From: Chitinophaga sp. sic0106
GTDB taxonomy: Bacteria; Bacteroidota; Bacteroidia; Chitinophagales; Chitinophagaceae
Direction of reading: 5' to 3'
Length of the DNA: 64,000 nucleotides
Assembly: GCF_019219075.1 (NCBI RefSeq)
Contig: NZ_JAHUWJ010000013.1
Span: forward strand, 147,871-211,870
Notes under the pieces: generated by a model
What the model was told of the DNA's origin: nothing
The model's input: only the letters and a program-made list of their open reading frames with translations
Database searches by the model: none
Made by a program: the position numbers and the translations under genes
Shown: in pieces, positions 35,286 through 43,590 of the stretch
Layout of the letters: each line of letters opens with the position of its first letter
Position numbering within the stretch: position 1 is the stretch's first letter

Positions 35286-36089
35286 TTAATGCTTTTTACG
35301 CTCCCAAATAATATCCACGGCCAGGTAATGCACATCTGTGATATTATGGCCGGAGCCCAGCAGGTCATTCATATAGCCAATATCAAGTGAGAATGGCAGA
35401 TGTAAGGAATGTGTGGAGTAATAAACGGTAAACCTTGTTTCACGGTATCCATATCGTGCCCATTCCTCTGGTTCATGTTCTTTACTGATGGAAAAGAGGA
35501 CTTCAGCACTGCCACTCAATTTGGAATGATTCGGGCCAGGGAATGGCATACTCAGTTGTGACTTAATCCGTGTTCTGAACTGAAAATTTTCCTCGTCAGT
35601 TTGAAAATCAGGCATAAAAAACTTCCTGAACTCCTGACGTATCGTATTCTTCCATTTAAGCTGGGCAATGGATGTCGTCAATGCATATCGGCCGTAGAGC
35701 CGAAATTCCTGTTCAAACGCGGGGTCCGCACTATGATACGGATATACCTGTTCGTAGCTATTCTGCCTCCTGTAACTCAGGGCATAGGAAAACTCCCGGT
35801 TCTGCCGGTAATGGTGGAAGAACTCCTGATTCAACACTAATATAGCCTGATGGTGAATAGGATCGGCGTCGCGTGTAGGATTACTGGTTCTGCCGATACC
35901 AATGTATGAGAGTGAAGTCACTTTTCCTGCGGTATCCAATGGCTGCCGCAAACCCAACGCCATCCAGAAAGCAGTATTGGCCTTGCCCAATCCAGGAGGG
36001 CTAATCTGCGCTGAAGTTGTTCTTGCAATCAGGAGGGTAAATACGAAAAAAATAATATTTGCAAATGATTTATTGATACTGAATTTCAT
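35286..36089 (-). CDS. DUF2490-like outer membrane protein
   Basis: A 267-aa protein from the ATG at 36089, which gives a clean signal peptide (NKSFANIIFFVFTLLIARTT, then S-A-Q). The upstream in-frame ATG at 36122 would lengthen the signal without reason. The mature part is all beta with many Tyr, Arg and Phe: R-Q-N-S-Y-E-Q-V-Y-P, E-F-R-L-Y-G-R-Y, and it ends in a strand G-H-N-I-T-D-V-H-Y-L-A-V-D-I-I-W. That is the DUF2490 pattern of small outer membrane barrels. It lies inside the T6SS block, but nothing shows a role in secretion. Confidence 0.7.
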   Translation of the reverse strand: MKFSINKSFANIIFFVFTLLIARTTSAQISPPGLGKANTAFWMALGLRQPLDTAGKVTSLSYIGIGRTSNPTRDADPIHHQAILVLNQEFFHHYRQNREFSYALSYRRQNSYEQVYPYHSADPAFEQEFRLYGRYALTTSIAQLKWKNTIRQEFRKFFMPDFQTDEENFQFRTRIKSQLSMPFPGPNHSKLSGSAEVLFSISKEHEPEEWARYGYRETRFTVYYSTHSLHLPFSLDIGYMNDLLGSGHNITDVHYLAVDIIWERKKH

Positions 36090-36561
36090 GTTAACTGTTA
36101 ACAAGAGAAAGGAATACAGCACTACAGGTGACCGCTCCGGTCAGTCACATGCAGGTCTGATTGTTCACTGTAATAATTTTATGTAGGGGATCAGGAATTA
36201 CTGGATGGAGTATGTATCGATGTTTGGGCGTGATGAAAAACACCGTTATCACACTAATACTAAAGCTCCCAAAACCGTCTCCTTCGACATAAATATAATC
36301 CAGCTGCTAAATTAAATGCTCACTGCGTTCATTCTTAGTACAAATCAGGAATTAACTATCCGAAAACTGTACATCAGGCTTAATAAGTATAAAAAAAGCA
36401 GGAGGCCCTGCGGCAATTGCACACAGGACCTATCCTACTTATCGTTAAACCCAAATGGAAAGAATGTGAAAACATTCCATCTTTATGATGAGCCATCTCA
36501 ATATATGCTAATCAAAATTTTCTTTTCCTGCCATTGCGGTAGTTTCCTCATGGGTATTATC
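36090..36561. other. 472-bp gap without a supported gene
   Basis: AT-rich. It starts with GTTAAC-T-GTTAAC (36090-36102). A weak 83-codon frame on the plus strand (36316-36567) has two Cys pairs, C-G-N-C and C-H-C-G, but it overlaps the end of the TraN-like gene, has no visible ribosome site and matches nothing I recognise. I do not call it a gene. Confidence 0.5.
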
Positions 36562-37422
36562 TCATGAAAAGTCCGGTTCCAGCATATATCCCGGGAGATT
36601 TTTTCGCCGAATTTTCACAATCAACGGAGGAGGAATATTTCTAAGTTTTATCGCGATCCAGATTATTTCTTCATCAAGCATCAACGCAGGTATTACAAGA
36701 CCCATGGCAGCTTTCTGCCCCTTTGGGATCAGTGAATTACCCATCCGAAGCAGCAGCGGTACACCTTTTAATATTTTAGTCCGGGTATCGAATGTTAGTA
36801 CCCTGACAGCTTCTATTTCTGCGGGAACCGATGATTTGCCGACCATCCTGAGGTGAAAGTAAAACCGACCATCTAGTTTCATGCCTCGTACTAAACCAGC
36901 TGTGATTTTCCGCAGTTTCGTGGTGCAATGCAGCTTTCCGGCTTCTTGCAAAAAATTAGCGGAGATCCTGTATATGCCTGCGGTATCCGTGGAGCTCATG
37001 TCGTTGGTAACTATATTGCTGGTTTGGGCGAGCAGCTGCTGCCAGCTGTTGGATGATGACATGCGGTTACGTGATTTACGTTTTTCCGGAATCCGGCATC
37101 GTTTCGTTTCGGTTGCTGTAGCAGCATTGTATAATATTACCACGGGGTATATTTTCTTTGTTGTGATTACTACTGCATTCAAAGCGATGGGAGGTATTCC
37201 AGCGGCGCGAATCATAGCCACCTTGCCGACCAGCTGTGTGACAAACCAGGGATGTTCACTTTCTACCTGCACAGCTTTTATGGTGTGCCTGCAGGTAACC
37301 AATGTGGCTGCTTTCCCTGCAACTACAATAGTATCAATTTGTGCCAATACGTGCTGGCATCCTAGCGCTGATAGCAACAAAAGCCAGCTAGCGGGTTTGA
37401 TCATAGTTAGTTTCCCATTCAT
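36562..37422 (-). CDS. Secreted TraN/DUF4138-like protein encoded in the T6SS locus
   Basis: A 286-aa protein starting at ATG 37422, with AAAGGAG nine to ten bases before it. A second start (37404) is possible and gives the same mature protein. A signal peptide ends at L-A-Q near residue 28. The C-terminal half follows the pattern of DUF4138 (conjugative transposon TraN): D-G-R-F-Y-F-H-L-R-M-V-G-K-S-S-V-P, E-I-E-A-V-R-V-L-T-F-D-T-R-T-K, then P-L-L-L-R and an I-W-I-A-I-K-L-R-N strand. The start overlaps the end of tssC by 35 bp, so the two are translationally coupled. In conjugative elements TraN is an envelope-channel part; here no other Tra gene is near. Confidence 0.6.
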   Translation of the reverse strand: MNGKLTMIKPASWLLLLSALGCQHVLAQIDTIVVAGKAATLVTCRHTIKAVQVESEHPWFVTQLVGKVAMIRAAGIPPIALNAVVITTKKIYPVVILYNAATATETKRCRIPEKRKSRNRMSSSNSWQQLLAQTSNIVTNDMSSTDTAGIYRISANFLQEAGKLHCTTKLRKITAGLVRGMKLDGRFYFHLRMVGKSSVPAEIEAVRVLTFDTRTKILKGVPLLLRMGNSLIPKGQKAAMGLVIPALMLDEEIIWIAIKLRNIPPPLIVKIRRKNLPGYMLEPDFS

Positions 37423-38707
37423 TGTTTTGTTCTCCTTTATGTCCATCCATTCGGATCAGGAAATTCCTGGCCGGGAAGTAAGGTTTCAGAAAAATATCCA
37501 GGTGGATGGTATCCTTATCTTTGTTATCCTGCTCAAATCTTCGGATTTCAAAGTCTTCTATGAGGCGTTCCGGCCCTGTGATACCATCCAGGAATTGTAT
37601 GATCTGTCGCTGCAGGTCCTTACGTGTATTCGCACTAAAATTCTCAAATGCCCTACGGTTTAGGAAATCAATCAATACTTTTGTTACGTAGTCAAAAACA
37701 CGGACTACAGAATAAGTTTGCAAGCCGAGGTTATCACCGGTAAACAATGTTCTGGCACTGAATGCCATCACCTTTCCATACTCCTGTACAATGGGAACCA
37801 GTCCCAGCTTTTCAAGAATGGTAATCTCACTTTTTTTCAGCGAGAAGTTGACTCCTTCCACATCCACGAGGCTGCCGAACTTTTTGCCGGCGGTTACCTG
37901 CGACATAATAGTTTGATATATACGGCCTGCCAGTGCGCCGGATGCCGGCACATACAAATGGGCATTTTCTCCTACCATCTCTGCTCTGGCGCGCCCCACC
38001 AGCCAATTGCAGGTCATAATTACATTGGAGCGGTATGGATCAGCACCAGTTAACTGAGCCATTTCAAACACTTCCATTACATCATCCGGTGCATCGAGTT
38101 GACAAAAATCAGTGACCAGCATACACTTATTTTCATATGCAATTCTCGCCCACCTCTCCAGTATCATATTTGATCCGGCATACCCTGGAATAATTAACAA
38201 GCTGTAATTCTCTCGTAAATCAAGTCGGTCATAGTGCTGCTGTAACTCCGATTTTACGGCATCTAAAAAGCGGGTATTATCTGCGTCCCTTAACTGTTCG
38301 GGTGCTACATTCAGAAAGCTGACATTTTTCACCTTATCGGTGGTAGTATTGCTGAAAAACAGGGATACATTCCGATAGGATTGTTCCAGTTCTTTTGTTT
38401 CATCAAGTGCTAATAGTAAATTTTCCTTTAATAGAGTTTCTGCCTGGAGGATCGAGTCATTACAAGCAGTTTGCATTTTAGGTAGGTCGTCATAACTTGT
38501 CAGCAGCCCCGCCCAAATTTGTAATAATTTTTTCAGTCGCATCCGGTCGGCTTCTTTAGAGGCCTCCGTTAAAAACAGGTGTCGCCGCGCTTTGCGTTCC
38601 GGGTTTAGATTCTGGGTTCCTTCAATGGCTGACTCTAACAGTTCAAATCCGCCAAAGTTCACCAGGGCCTGCAATGGCAGTGCCAACTGTACTTCTGTGG
38701 TTAACAT
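37388..38707 (-). CDS. tssC: Type VI secretion contractile sheath large subunit TssC
   Basis: A 439-aa protein of the Bacteroidota TssC family (VipB equivalent). TssB and TssC interlock to make the contractile sheath. The conserved core includes F-G-G-F-E-L-L-E, YNSLLIIPGY-like (N-Y-S-L-L-I-I-P-G-Y-A-G), E-R-W-A-R-I-A-Y-E-N-K-C-M-L-V-T-D-F, and a long C terminus with VRVFDYVTKVLIDFLNRRAF. Length is typical. It stands 1 kb downstream of tssB with a repeat array between, instead of the usual close tssB-tssC pair. Confidence 0.9.
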   Translation of the reverse strand: MLTTEVQLALPLQALVNFGGFELLESAIEGTQNLNPERKARRHLFLTEASKEADRMRLKKLLQIWAGLLTSYDDLPKMQTACNDSILQAETLLKENLLLALDETKELEQSYRNVSLFFSNTTTDKVKNVSFLNVAPEQLRDADNTRFLDAVKSELQQHYDRLDLRENYSLLIIPGYAGSNMILERWARIAYENKCMLVTDFCQLDAPDDVMEVFEMAQLTGADPYRSNVIMTCNWLVGRARAEMVGENAHLYVPASGALAGRIYQTIMSQVTAGKKFGSLVDVEGVNFSLKKSEITILEKLGLVPIVQEYGKVMAFSARTLFTGDNLGLQTYSVVRVFDYVTKVLIDFLNRRAFENFSANTRKDLQRQIIQFLDGITGPERLIEDFEIRRFEQDNKDKDTIHLDIFLKPYFPARNFLIRMDGHKGEQNNEWETNYDQTR

Positions 38708-39709
38708 AACAATGCTTTTTGTCTTTATATAAAATAACTCTCTTAATTTTATTCTTCGTCCGGGGTAGTCGTTTACTTCACGGTAGCATCATCATCTGAT
38801 TATCGTATACATCACCGCGAAAGCGCAGTTCTTAACAATACACCGGATTTTCACGCAAAAATCACTGCCCTTTCAGTTATTTCATGAATTGTGATGATGG
38901 TGCACGTTGGCTCCTGCCTCTGACCTATTATTACTAATACATTTGTTTACTTCGTTGCGAATACACAGCCATATATTCCAATGTCTTACCGCAATCTGGC
39001 CAACAATCCTACGCCGTTGCCCTGTCATCATTTAACATGTATTGCCTCCAACCCTCCTATATCTTTTCAAGATCAATTTAGCTATACAGCCTCTACTACA
39101 ATTTCAAAATACACATGTCATTACCCTTCCACTCCATCTGCATCTTTCCCAAAAACATTGCAACTGATTAACCGCTACAACCCCAACAGCACCTTCATCT
39201 CCTCAAAACAATTACCCACTATAACATACCATGTACTCTTAAAATCAACATGGCATCCCATCCCAACTCCACCAACATCTCCCAAAAAACTCTCACCCAC
39301 TACAACAACCACAAAAGTTTCCCCATTTAACCGCCGCACCCGCAAAATCAACACAGCATCCCATCGCAACTCCACCTTCATCTCCCCAAAAAACTTTCAC
39401 CCACTACAGCAACCACAAAAGTTCCCCCGTTTTACCGACGTACTATTAAAATCAACATGGCATTCCATCCCAACTCCACCAACATCTCCCAAATAACTTT
39501 CACCCACTACAGCAACCACAAAAGTTTCCCCGTTTAACCGCCGCACCCGCAAAATCAACACAGCATCCCATCCCAACTCCACCTTCATCTCCCACAAAAA
39601 CTTTCACCCACTACAGCAACCAATAAAACCGTTTAACCGCCACACCCGCAAAATCAACTCGGCATTCATCTCCTCAAAACGATCAATCACAATAACCACG
39701 ACTGCCCCC
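38708..39709. other. 1-kb non-coding stretch between tssC and tssB
   Basis: Bases 38708-38970 look like ordinary AT-rich intergenic DNA, including TTTTCACGCAAAAATCAC and several weak palindromes. From about 38973 to 39700 the plus strand is almost free of G and dominated by C, A and T. The tandem array starting near 39178 occupies the second half. The open frames here come only from the skewed composition; I support no gene. Confidence 0.7.
39178..39675. repeat. 103-bp tandem repeat array with a 206-bp alternating higher-order unit
   Basis: Four units start with AAAATCAACA at 39241, 39344, 39448 and 39551 (lengths 103, 104, 103 and 99 bp). A degenerate unit precedes (39178-39240) and a cut unit follows (from 39650). 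Units 1 and 3 share CATGGCAT and CCAACATCTCCC; units 2 and 4 share CACAGCATCCC and CCTTCATCTCC, so the array is A-B-A-B. The minus strand is G-rich, with GGGATGGGAT and GCGGGTGCGGCGG runs in each pair. Confidence 0.88.
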
Positions 39710-40147
39710 TCACAACTCCTCCGCCAATTTCTCCACCACCGCCAGCAACGCCGCCCTCGCCTCCACATCCTCCAGTGCCGCCCTCAACAACTTATTAGTA
39801 TGCAAATGCTTCAGCGCCTGCAAATACAACGCCCGGGTAGTAGCCATATCCTGCAAAAACAAACTCTGCATAGTAATTCCCGACGGACCAAAATCCGCCA
39901 CTTCCCTGAACCGCAGCTCCTCTTTAACAGGCGCACCGCGTGCATCCTTAAAGGTTATCTTCACCGAAGGCTGATAATGCGAAAACACCGCCGCAATGCC
40001 CGTCAACCCCGTCACTATCTCCGGCCTCAATGGCGGAAACTGCGTCAGGCGCTCCGTAAATAATGTTCTGTTAGGAGAAATCTCCGTGATGGATTCTTGG
40101 GCGTCCGGCCTGATTTCAGTGCCTCCAATCCCCAGGCTTTTCAACAT
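39710..40147 (-). CDS. tssB: Type VI secretion contractile sheath small subunit TssB
   Basis: A 145-aa protein (VipA equivalent) that forms the sheath with TssC. Start ATG 40147 gives MLKSLGIGGTEIR; the longer frame to 40186 adds an unconserved stretch. The diagnostic block is S-V-K-I-T-F-K-D-A-R-G-A-P-V, then E-L-R-F-R-E-V-A-D-F-G-P, followed by a helical C terminus (LYLQALKHLHTNKLLRAALE) in place of the proteobacterial EKI...G tail. It is the fourth gene of a minus-strand run behind three membrane-protein genes (112 bp from the DUF3137 gene). Confidence 0.85.
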   Translation of the reverse strand: MLKSLGIGGTEIRPDAQESITEISPNRTLFTERLTQFPPLRPEIVTGLTGIAAVFSHYQPSVKITFKDARGAPVKEELRFREVADFGPSGITMQSLFLQDMATTRALYLQALKHLHTNKLLRAALEDVEARAALLAVVEKLAEEL

Positions 40148-40258
40148 GGTCAATGTGGTTAAACAAACAATCTGATTACACAACAAAGTTATGCATCCTC
40201 ACCATGCAGAATACAGCTTTTTCAACTTTTTAGTCCCCGAATGAAAATTCCTTGCAAA

Positions 40259-41257
40259 CTACGACCTGGAGAAGGCCGCAACGGTCCAGATGCTCACATT
40301 TTTCTGCACATTACCCATCAGATCCAACTGATGACCAAACGCCAGAAACTCATTATATAACCAACCACGATCAGTTAACGAACGGCTAACATTCAATTCG
40401 AAATAATCAATACCCGAATTAATACCTATGTAAATATACTGCTGGTAAAAAGTAATAAATACCTGCACCGTAGCCGCATACTTCAACGCAGCAATGTGCT
40501 TTAACAAATTAGGCTTCAACAAATAAGAAGCCTCCGAAATATCCGGTGAAAAAACAGTAAACTGCTGATTAAACGCCGCATCCGGCAATTGAATATGATG
40601 CCCCAAACGTAACTCCCCACGGGGTATCACCCCCTTCGTAAATACATACACCGGCACATCAAAAAAACGGGGCGACTCCAATACCGCACAGCTGCCACAA
40701 AACATAACCTCCTGCGCCCGCCTGATATGCCGCCCATCAGGAATATTCGTCACCACCAGATCACAAATCCGGAAATTCAAATTATTCCTCCGGCCCGCAA
40801 TCAAATCATTGCCCCGGTAATAGGTGCCCGCAGCACTAAAAAAACCACTGGCCGCCATATCTTCAAAAGAAAAATATTGAGATGGATCATACCGGAAACC
40901 AGGCTCCCAGAAATGCAATAACGTCCTGATCACCTTCTCCTTATAATCCTCCTCCAGCTCCACCCTCGGCCTGTCAATAAACTGCCGTATCAGCAGATTC
41001 CGGATCAACATACCCCCGCCCAACGCCAATAACAGCGCTATCCCAATATAAGCCGCCTTGGTATACCACTCCTGCCCCTCCTGCTGATCCAACTGCACCG
41101 GCTGAACCACAAAAAAGTAAAACAGTAAGATAAAACCAAGCAATAACAGCCACCACCACCAGGTTTTGCGCAAATTCCTGCGCACCTTTTCCATGCGCCG
41201 CAAATCCTGCTGAAGATATACCTCCGCAAATTCATTGAAACTGTTCGCCGACTTCAT
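40259..41257 (-). CDS. DUF3137 membrane protein linked to tssB
   Basis: A 332-aa protein. A basic cytoplasmic N terminus precedes two transmembrane helices (about 32-52 with W-W-W-W, and 69-86) and a large cytoplasmic C-terminal domain. The domain fits DUF3137: YKEKVIRTLLHFWEPGFRYD (20 residues), then S-G-F-F-S-A-A-G-T-Y-Y-R-G-N-D-L-I-A-G, and a C-terminal I-Y-I-G-I-N strand. In other bacteria DUF3137 proteins often sit beside LemA; here the partners are two smaller membrane proteins and tssB. Function unknown. Confidence 0.7.
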   Translation of the reverse strand: MKSANSFNEFAEVYLQQDLRRMEKVRRNLRKTWWWWLLLLGFILLFYFFVVQPVQLDQQEGQEWYTKAAYIGIALLLALGGGMLIRNLLIRQFIDRPRVELEEDYKEKVIRTLLHFWEPGFRYDPSQYFSFEDMAASGFFSAAGTYYRGNDLIAGRRNNLNFRICDLVVTNIPDGRHIRRAQEVMFCGSCAVLESPRFFDVPVYVFTKGVIPRGELRLGHHIQLPDAAFNQQFTVFSPDISEASYLLKPNLLKHIAALKYAATVQVFITFYQQYIYIGINSGIDYFELNVSRSLTDRGWLYNEFLAFGHQLDLMGNVQKNVSIWTVAAFSRS

Positions 41258-41265
41258 ACACTAAT

Positions 41266-41766
41266 TCAGTTGGATGACCAGCTTATGCCTGAAAACCCAT
41301 TGACCGCGCTAACCTCTTCGCTGATTAAAATTTTAAAAGATGAAATGTACGCCGCTGATAGCGGAAACGTAAAAACCTGGCTTCCGTTGCCTATGGTTAT
41401 ATCTGTAAATACCGCCGGAAATAATTTTATCCCCGGCAGCCTGAACTTAAACTTCGTGAAAATAGTATGTCCCTCCACCACTGCTCCCCGCGCCAGCAAA
41501 TCCGTGAAATGTATGATCTGCGCCGGCCGTGCAATCGTCTGATACAACAAAATCAAATAAGGGACAGAAGGTAAAATAATCAACCCCGCAATCAGCATCC
41601 AACCCCATACCGTAGGCAAAGTGCCCTCATCATATACCAGAAACGTCACCAGAAAAACCGTCAGTATAGTGATAAACTCGGCCATAAAGAAGGCTAAAGT
41701 AGTCTGCTTTACATCCTTCTGATGCATAGCCAGCAGCATCACCTTTAATTCCTGGAGATTGCGCAT
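41266..41766 (-). CDS. Two-helix membrane protein, possible short DUF3137 relative
   Basis: A 166-aa protein with a cytoplasmic N terminus and two transmembrane helices (about 26-45 and 55-77), then an about 85-aa cytoplasmic tail. The tail F-T-D-I-T-I-G-N-G-S-Q-V-F-T-F-P reads like a piece of the DUF3137 beta domain, so this may be a truncated sister of the next gene (8 bp away), but similarity is weak. Both genes belong to the same transcript as tssB, judging by strand and spacing. Confidence 0.65.
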   Translation of the reverse strand: MRNLQELKVMLLAMHQKDVKQTTLAFFMAEFITILTVFLVTFLVYDEGTLPTVWGWMLIAGLIILPSVPYLILLYQTIARPAQIIHFTDLLARGAVVEGHTIFTKFKFRLPGIKLFPAVFTDITIGNGSQVFTFPLSAAYISSFKILISEEVSAVNGFSGISWSSN

Positions 41767-41783
41767 GTATCGCTGATTAACAT

Positions 41784-42086
41784 TTACTGTTTAATTCTTA
41801 AACGGATAATATTACTGATCGTCAGATAGATGCCTACTATCGCTACAATACCATACACCGCCAGCAATACCCACTCACTGCCACCCGAAACTTTGTATAT
41901 AAGTGTTTCTATTCTGGTAAGACTGATGGGGTCGCTATCTGTATCATGAAACTGCTGGTACCGACTATATATCAGCCCACCTCCTGCCGTCGCAAGCATC
42001 AGCCCCACTATCACACCGCCCCATGAAGGATCGTCTTCAGCGCTGTTCCCGGGCTTCTCCGGATCGGAATTAACTCGACTGTTCAT
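41784..42086 (-). CDS. Small two-helix membrane protein
   Basis: A 100-aa protein with an acidic, Pro/Ser-rich N terminus, a helix at about 23-40 (Gly/Ala-rich) and a second at about 72-92 (VLLAVYGIVAIVGIYLTI), and the basic end NIIRLRIKQ. No family recognised. It is the first gene of the minus-strand unit that leads through two more membrane-protein genes to tssB (17 bp to the next gene). Confidence 0.7.
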   Translation of the reverse strand: MNSRVNSDPEKPGNSAEDDPSWGGVIVGLMLATAGGGLIYSRYQQFHDTDSDPISLTRIETLIYKVSGGSEWVLLAVYGIVAIVGIYLTISNIIRLRIKQ

Positions 42087-42201
42087 ATTGCAGTTTTGTG
42101 GTTAAGGATAACTATCACAATATGATACAGGGACGACAGGAGGCTAACAGAATATTCCGTTGATCGCAATACTAAAATAATAAAATTTATGCTTTTTTTG
42201 T

Positions 42202-43428
42202 TCAGTGACCGGAAACAACTACTTCCGGAGGAAATGCATAGTCCCTCCATGCTGCTTCCGCCTCCGCTGTCGTCAAACGCCCACTGTATACCATTACACG
42301 GTACTTTAACGTATATACATTCCCGTGAACCAACTGCCAGGTTTTCATTTTTGTGGGCGAATAATTTAACATTAACTCACCGCCATCCATGTTTTCCGGC
42401 CATACCCGTAATGGCTGCGGACTATCAAAATTATCCGGGGCATTCATGATCAGCAGCCCTGCTTCTCCTTCCGGCGCAGTACCGGTAATCATCACCCATC
42501 TGGCCCTGGTACTATCCGCATCTTTTCTTGTATTACCCTCAGAAGTCAACACCTGACTGGTTTTGCTGGTGAAATAAGGCGTGGTTCGTAACGCAAACCC
42601 ACCACCGTACCGATATTGCAACAACGTAATCCCACTATCAGCCGGGGAACTGAAATCATTTCGAACATCCCACAACCGGCGCGTACCATTGGCCGTAGCC
42701 TCATACGCCCTTACACTATACGTTTCCTGAATAGCCACCTCCGATTTTCCAGGTGCCGGATATGCCACCTGCTCCTGCTTCACCCTGAAACCACACCAGA
42801 TATCCCCATCGGTAACTGACTCAGTACCGGCATAAAAAACTTTGCCCTCTTTTTTCTGCACATTCCAGAAATCCGTCACCCTGCCCTCAAAACGCGTATG
42901 CGTCCACGGACTCCAGATACCCATATGGTGCGCGTGACCGGATTTTGGATAAATAGTAGTCAGCACTACGCCATTAGGCGCCCACAAGGGGTGAATAAAG
43001 CCACTACGGCGATAAACGGTATCAGTAGCCGCCGGAGGCTCCACCGTGGCCGTATTATAGTTTAAAATAGGCTGCTGATTTTGTTTTAGGGAGATGCCAG
43101 CGCTGCTGACTTCTGCATGCATACGTCCGTGGGCAGCCACTTTCCCGGCATAAAGTCGATATGCACGCTGCTCCCCGGATGCAGTGGTTCCCCTTAAGAC
43201 CCAGGTCAGCACACCGGCATCGTCCATCTGCACCGGCACAGCCGCTTTTTTACCTCCTGTTACCTCCTCCAGCTTCCAGGCCTTGCCCGCCGGCAACACC
43301 TGATCTGCCTTATAACTCACCAATGTATTCGTTCGCGGATAAGCCCCCGCTTTTACAGTTAAACGCACCTCCTGGGCATATACCCCCACAGATGACCACA
43401 GCAGTACAGTAAATAGAATGTTCCTCAT
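42202..43428 (-). CDS. DUF6807 (PmoA-like) secreted protein
   Basis: A 408-aa protein from ATG 43428, which yields a clean signal peptide (MRNILFTVLLWSSVGVYAQ). The in-frame ATG at 43491 would put a second hydrophobic stretch before it. The mature protein carries the block R-R-S-G-F-I-H-P-L-W-A-P-N-G, then H-A-H-H-M-G-I-W-S-P-W, a signature of the DUF6807/PmoA-like family common in Bacteroidota and Planctomycetes. The link to methane oxidation in the name is not functional evidence; sugar-related roles have been guessed. It is the neighbour of the T6SS block, divergent from the peptidase operon. Confidence 0.75.
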   Translation of the reverse strand: MRNILFTVLLWSSVGVYAQEVRLTVKAGAYPRTNTLVSYKADQVLPAGKAWKLEEVTGGKKAAVPVQMDDAGVLTWVLRGTTASGEQRAYRLYAGKVAAHGRMHAEVSSAGISLKQNQQPILNYNTATVEPPAATDTVYRRSGFIHPLWAPNGVVLTTIYPKSGHAHHMGIWSPWTHTRFEGRVTDFWNVQKKEGKVFYAGTESVTDGDIWCGFRVKQEQVAYPAPGKSEVAIQETYSVRAYEATANGTRRLWDVRNDFSSPADSGITLLQYRYGGGFALRTTPYFTSKTSQVLTSEGNTRKDADSTRARWVMITGTAPEGEAGLLIMNAPDNFDSPQPLRVWPENMDGGELMLNYSPTKMKTWQLVHGNVYTLKYRVMVYSGRLTTAEAEAAWRDYAFPPEVVVSGH

Positions 43429-43541
43429 AACGTTGATTATCAGCCCAAGATAATAGATAGTCAGGCACCACGCAAGTAGACTGCGCATCAACTACCTAAT
43501 TTTACCTTTATGGGAATGTATGCGGGTTATTTTTAATTACA

Positions 43542-43549
43542 TATTTTTG
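43542..43549 (+). promoter_or_regulatory. Candidate -7 box of the C25 peptidase operon
   Basis: TATTTTTG fits TAnnTTTG, 42 bp before the ATG at 43591. A start site about 7 bp downstream would leave only a few bases before the alternative ATG at 43564, which supports 43591. Confidence 0.45.
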
Positions 43550-43590
43550 ATGCCTTAACTCGCATGCTAATGGGAACCCCGGTTATTAAT

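Noticed and set aside
36090..36561. tRNA or small RNA gene
   Set aside because: No cloverleaf or strong hairpin-plus-T-tract was seen in this or any other gap of the window.
36316..36567. 83-codon plus-strand frame with Cys pairs in the T6SS block
   Set aside because: No ribosome site, overlap with a convincing gene and no recognisable family. Left as unsupported.
38981..39496. 172-codon plus-strand frame through the 103-bp array
   Set aside because: Ser/Pro/Thr-rich, no domain, and open only because G is almost absent (few TAG/TGA). Its sequence repeats with the array units.
39175..39597. Two minus-strand frames starting MKVEL with near-identical proteins
   Set aside because: They are the two 206-bp copies read in the same phase; start, stop and codon content reflect the repeat, not selection on protein.
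39178..39675. CRISPR array
   Set aside because: Units of 103 bp adjoin each other without spacers, and no cas gene is near.
43564..43590. Upstream ATG at 43564 for the C25 peptidase
   Set aside because: It would leave about 8 bases of leader after the predicted start site of the TATTTTTG promoter. ATG 43591 is preferred, though not proven.
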